The position numbers were made by a program, and so were the translations under genes. The notes beneath the pieces were generated by a model. The model was not told the DNA's origin. It did not search any database and was given only the letters and a program-made list of their open reading frames with translations. Positions 63,200-64,000 of a stretch of 64,000 bases of DNA are shown here, one piece after another. The first letter of the stretch is position 1. Every line of letters starts with the position of its first letter. The stretch comes from Gibbula magus (taxonomy: Eukaryota > Mollusca > Gastropoda > Trochida > Trochidae), in assembly GCA_936450465.1 (NCBI GenBank), contig OW388300.1, forward strand, positions 41,448,358 to 41,512,357. The letters are read 5' to 3'.

Positions 63200-63647
63200 C
63201 AGTCTGATTAAAATCGACCTTGTTCCGAGGAATAAAATTTGAAAAATAATATATCTACCGGGATACGAACAGGTTCTGCAGATTCCTCGCTACAAGGTCT
63301 GAGAACATCCCGTATAGGCGTGTGTTCCGAACCAGTTTAGTGCAGCCAAAGCCCAGTCAAATAGCTGACCAACCACATCATAGTATTTAAACGGTTGCTG
63401 TTTTGAAAGCATTCGGAACAGACAAAAGGATAGCTGTTTGGAGTTATCTGCCCCTAGATTCTCGCACCGAAAGCATTTGTTGGGCATCTTTTGATTGGCT
63501 ACCTGAATTGCGCTCGAAAACGCGAGTCTACGGGCTGTTTTCAGACGGTTTGGCGTGGAACCTACGACTGATATGAGTTCATATCCCGGTAGATGCACTA
63601 TTATGTAATTTTTATTCCACGGAAAACCGTCGATTTTAATCAGACTG
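63200..63647. mobile_element. MITE with ~70-bp inverted repeats and 10-bp target duplication
   Basis: The left arm starts cagtctgattaaaatcgac (63200) and runs to about 63270. The right arm is its diverged reverse complement, 63575-63647, ending gtcgattttaatcagactg. The 10-base word acttgacctc occurs immediately outside both ends (63190-63199 and 63648-63657). A 448-bp element with long inverted ends and a 9-11-bp target duplication fits a non-autonomous Mutator-like element; hAT usually gives 8. The arms contain gttcgtatcccgg-type words resembling a tRNA T-arm. The 170-codon minus-strand frame 63290-63802 crosses the element boundary and is not credible as a gene. Confidence 0.8.
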
Positions 63648-64000
63648 ACTTGACCTCCTAAAAAATCTAGGAAACAACTCGGGACTAGGTCAGTTATTAT
63701 CAAAATGGATTGTGGTATCCGATTCTGGAATGCAAAATCTTGAAGTGAATTAGTACAGAAGAGTACTTGGCATACTATTGTTTTAAAAAATGAGGTGAAC
63801 AAGTTAAAGTTTCTAATAGTAAAAGAAGGAGAAATTCTGATGATATGATTAATACAGAAAAATAAAATTCCACATTTGTTTGTGCCAATTATTTCGGATT
63901 ACCCACAATGTCACGTGGTTCATACAGCTACAGCTCTGTTCAATGGTCATTAGAACTGTAAAGTTACAAAGACAACGTATGTCATTGGGTGAAAGTTGTT

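Larger units (their letters stand above)
46445..64000. repeat. Unit 3 of the tandem duplication (runs off the window)
   Basis: The order of blocks follows units 1 and 2: 46560-47130, 47810-48100, 48440-48860, 50100-50480, 52660-53000, 56830-57000, 57350-57840, 59520-60345 and 61667-62060. It lacks the satellite. An interval of about 3.3 kb (53500-56810) has no partner in unit 2 and includes a Penelope-like fragment. Confidence 0.7.

Noticed and set aside
63290..63802. 170-codon minus-strand frame as a gene
   Set aside because: It runs across the right arm and target duplication of a MITE (63575-63657), which would have to be coding. No domain was recognised.

Overview
This is non-coding, AT-rich eukaryotic DNA, most likely from a mollusc or another lophotrochozoan. 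No complete protein-coding gene, rRNA or functional tRNA can be supported. Nearly all open frames are short and are not kept between duplicated copies. Evidence for an animal, probably molluscan, genome: a tRNA-derived SINE with an ATT tail, a LINE C-terminal fragment, Penelope-like ends with hammerhead-like cores, terminal-inverted-repeat elements filled with tandem TCAAGGTCA boxes, and a fragment resembling gastropod SINE tails. The assignment rests on recognising repeat styles, not on a search.

The main structure is a diverged tandem segmental duplication. The same order of unique, non-transposon blocks is read three times: unit 1 about 394-18,693, unit 2 about 18,694-46,444, unit 3 from about 46,445 past the window end. 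Unit 1 is about 18.3 kb. Unit 2 is 27.75 kb, but falls to about 18.36 kb once one minisatellite is subtracted. Unit phase is arbitrary because the array runs off both ends. Indels and unit-specific transposon insertions separate the copies, so paralogous empty sites can be read inside the window.

Unit 2 carries a 9.4-kb minisatellite (23,001-32,391) of about 386 copies of a 24-bp unit with layered higher-order repeats. Its flanks on both sides align to 3,641-3,720 in unit 1, where a single unit-like stretch exists and no array. The window therefore holds an apparent before-and-after pair for a satellite expansion. The long open frames in the array (up to 1,114 codons) follow from a period divisible by three and are not called as genes.

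Other content by region: 0-0.35 kb, a TTAA-targeting MITE; 5.6-6.2 kb, a LINE fragment; 10.7-11.4 kb, a GC-richer segment with a promoter-like TATA/CCAAT arrangement; 19.6-20.2 and 21.2-22.0 kb, palindromic insertions; 34.5-37.4 kb, three more MITE copies, one interrupted by a SINE; 38.7 and 55.9 kb, Penelope/hammerhead-like motifs; 41.1-41.5 and 57.35-57.8 kb, a paired CCAAT block ending in a donor-like site; 43.0-44.1 and 44.8-45.3 kb, two elements dense in nuclear-receptor half-sites; 45.9-46.2 kb, the best candidate coding stretch; 62.4-63.65 kb, a hairpin, a tRNA-like sequence and a MITE with a 10-bp target duplication.
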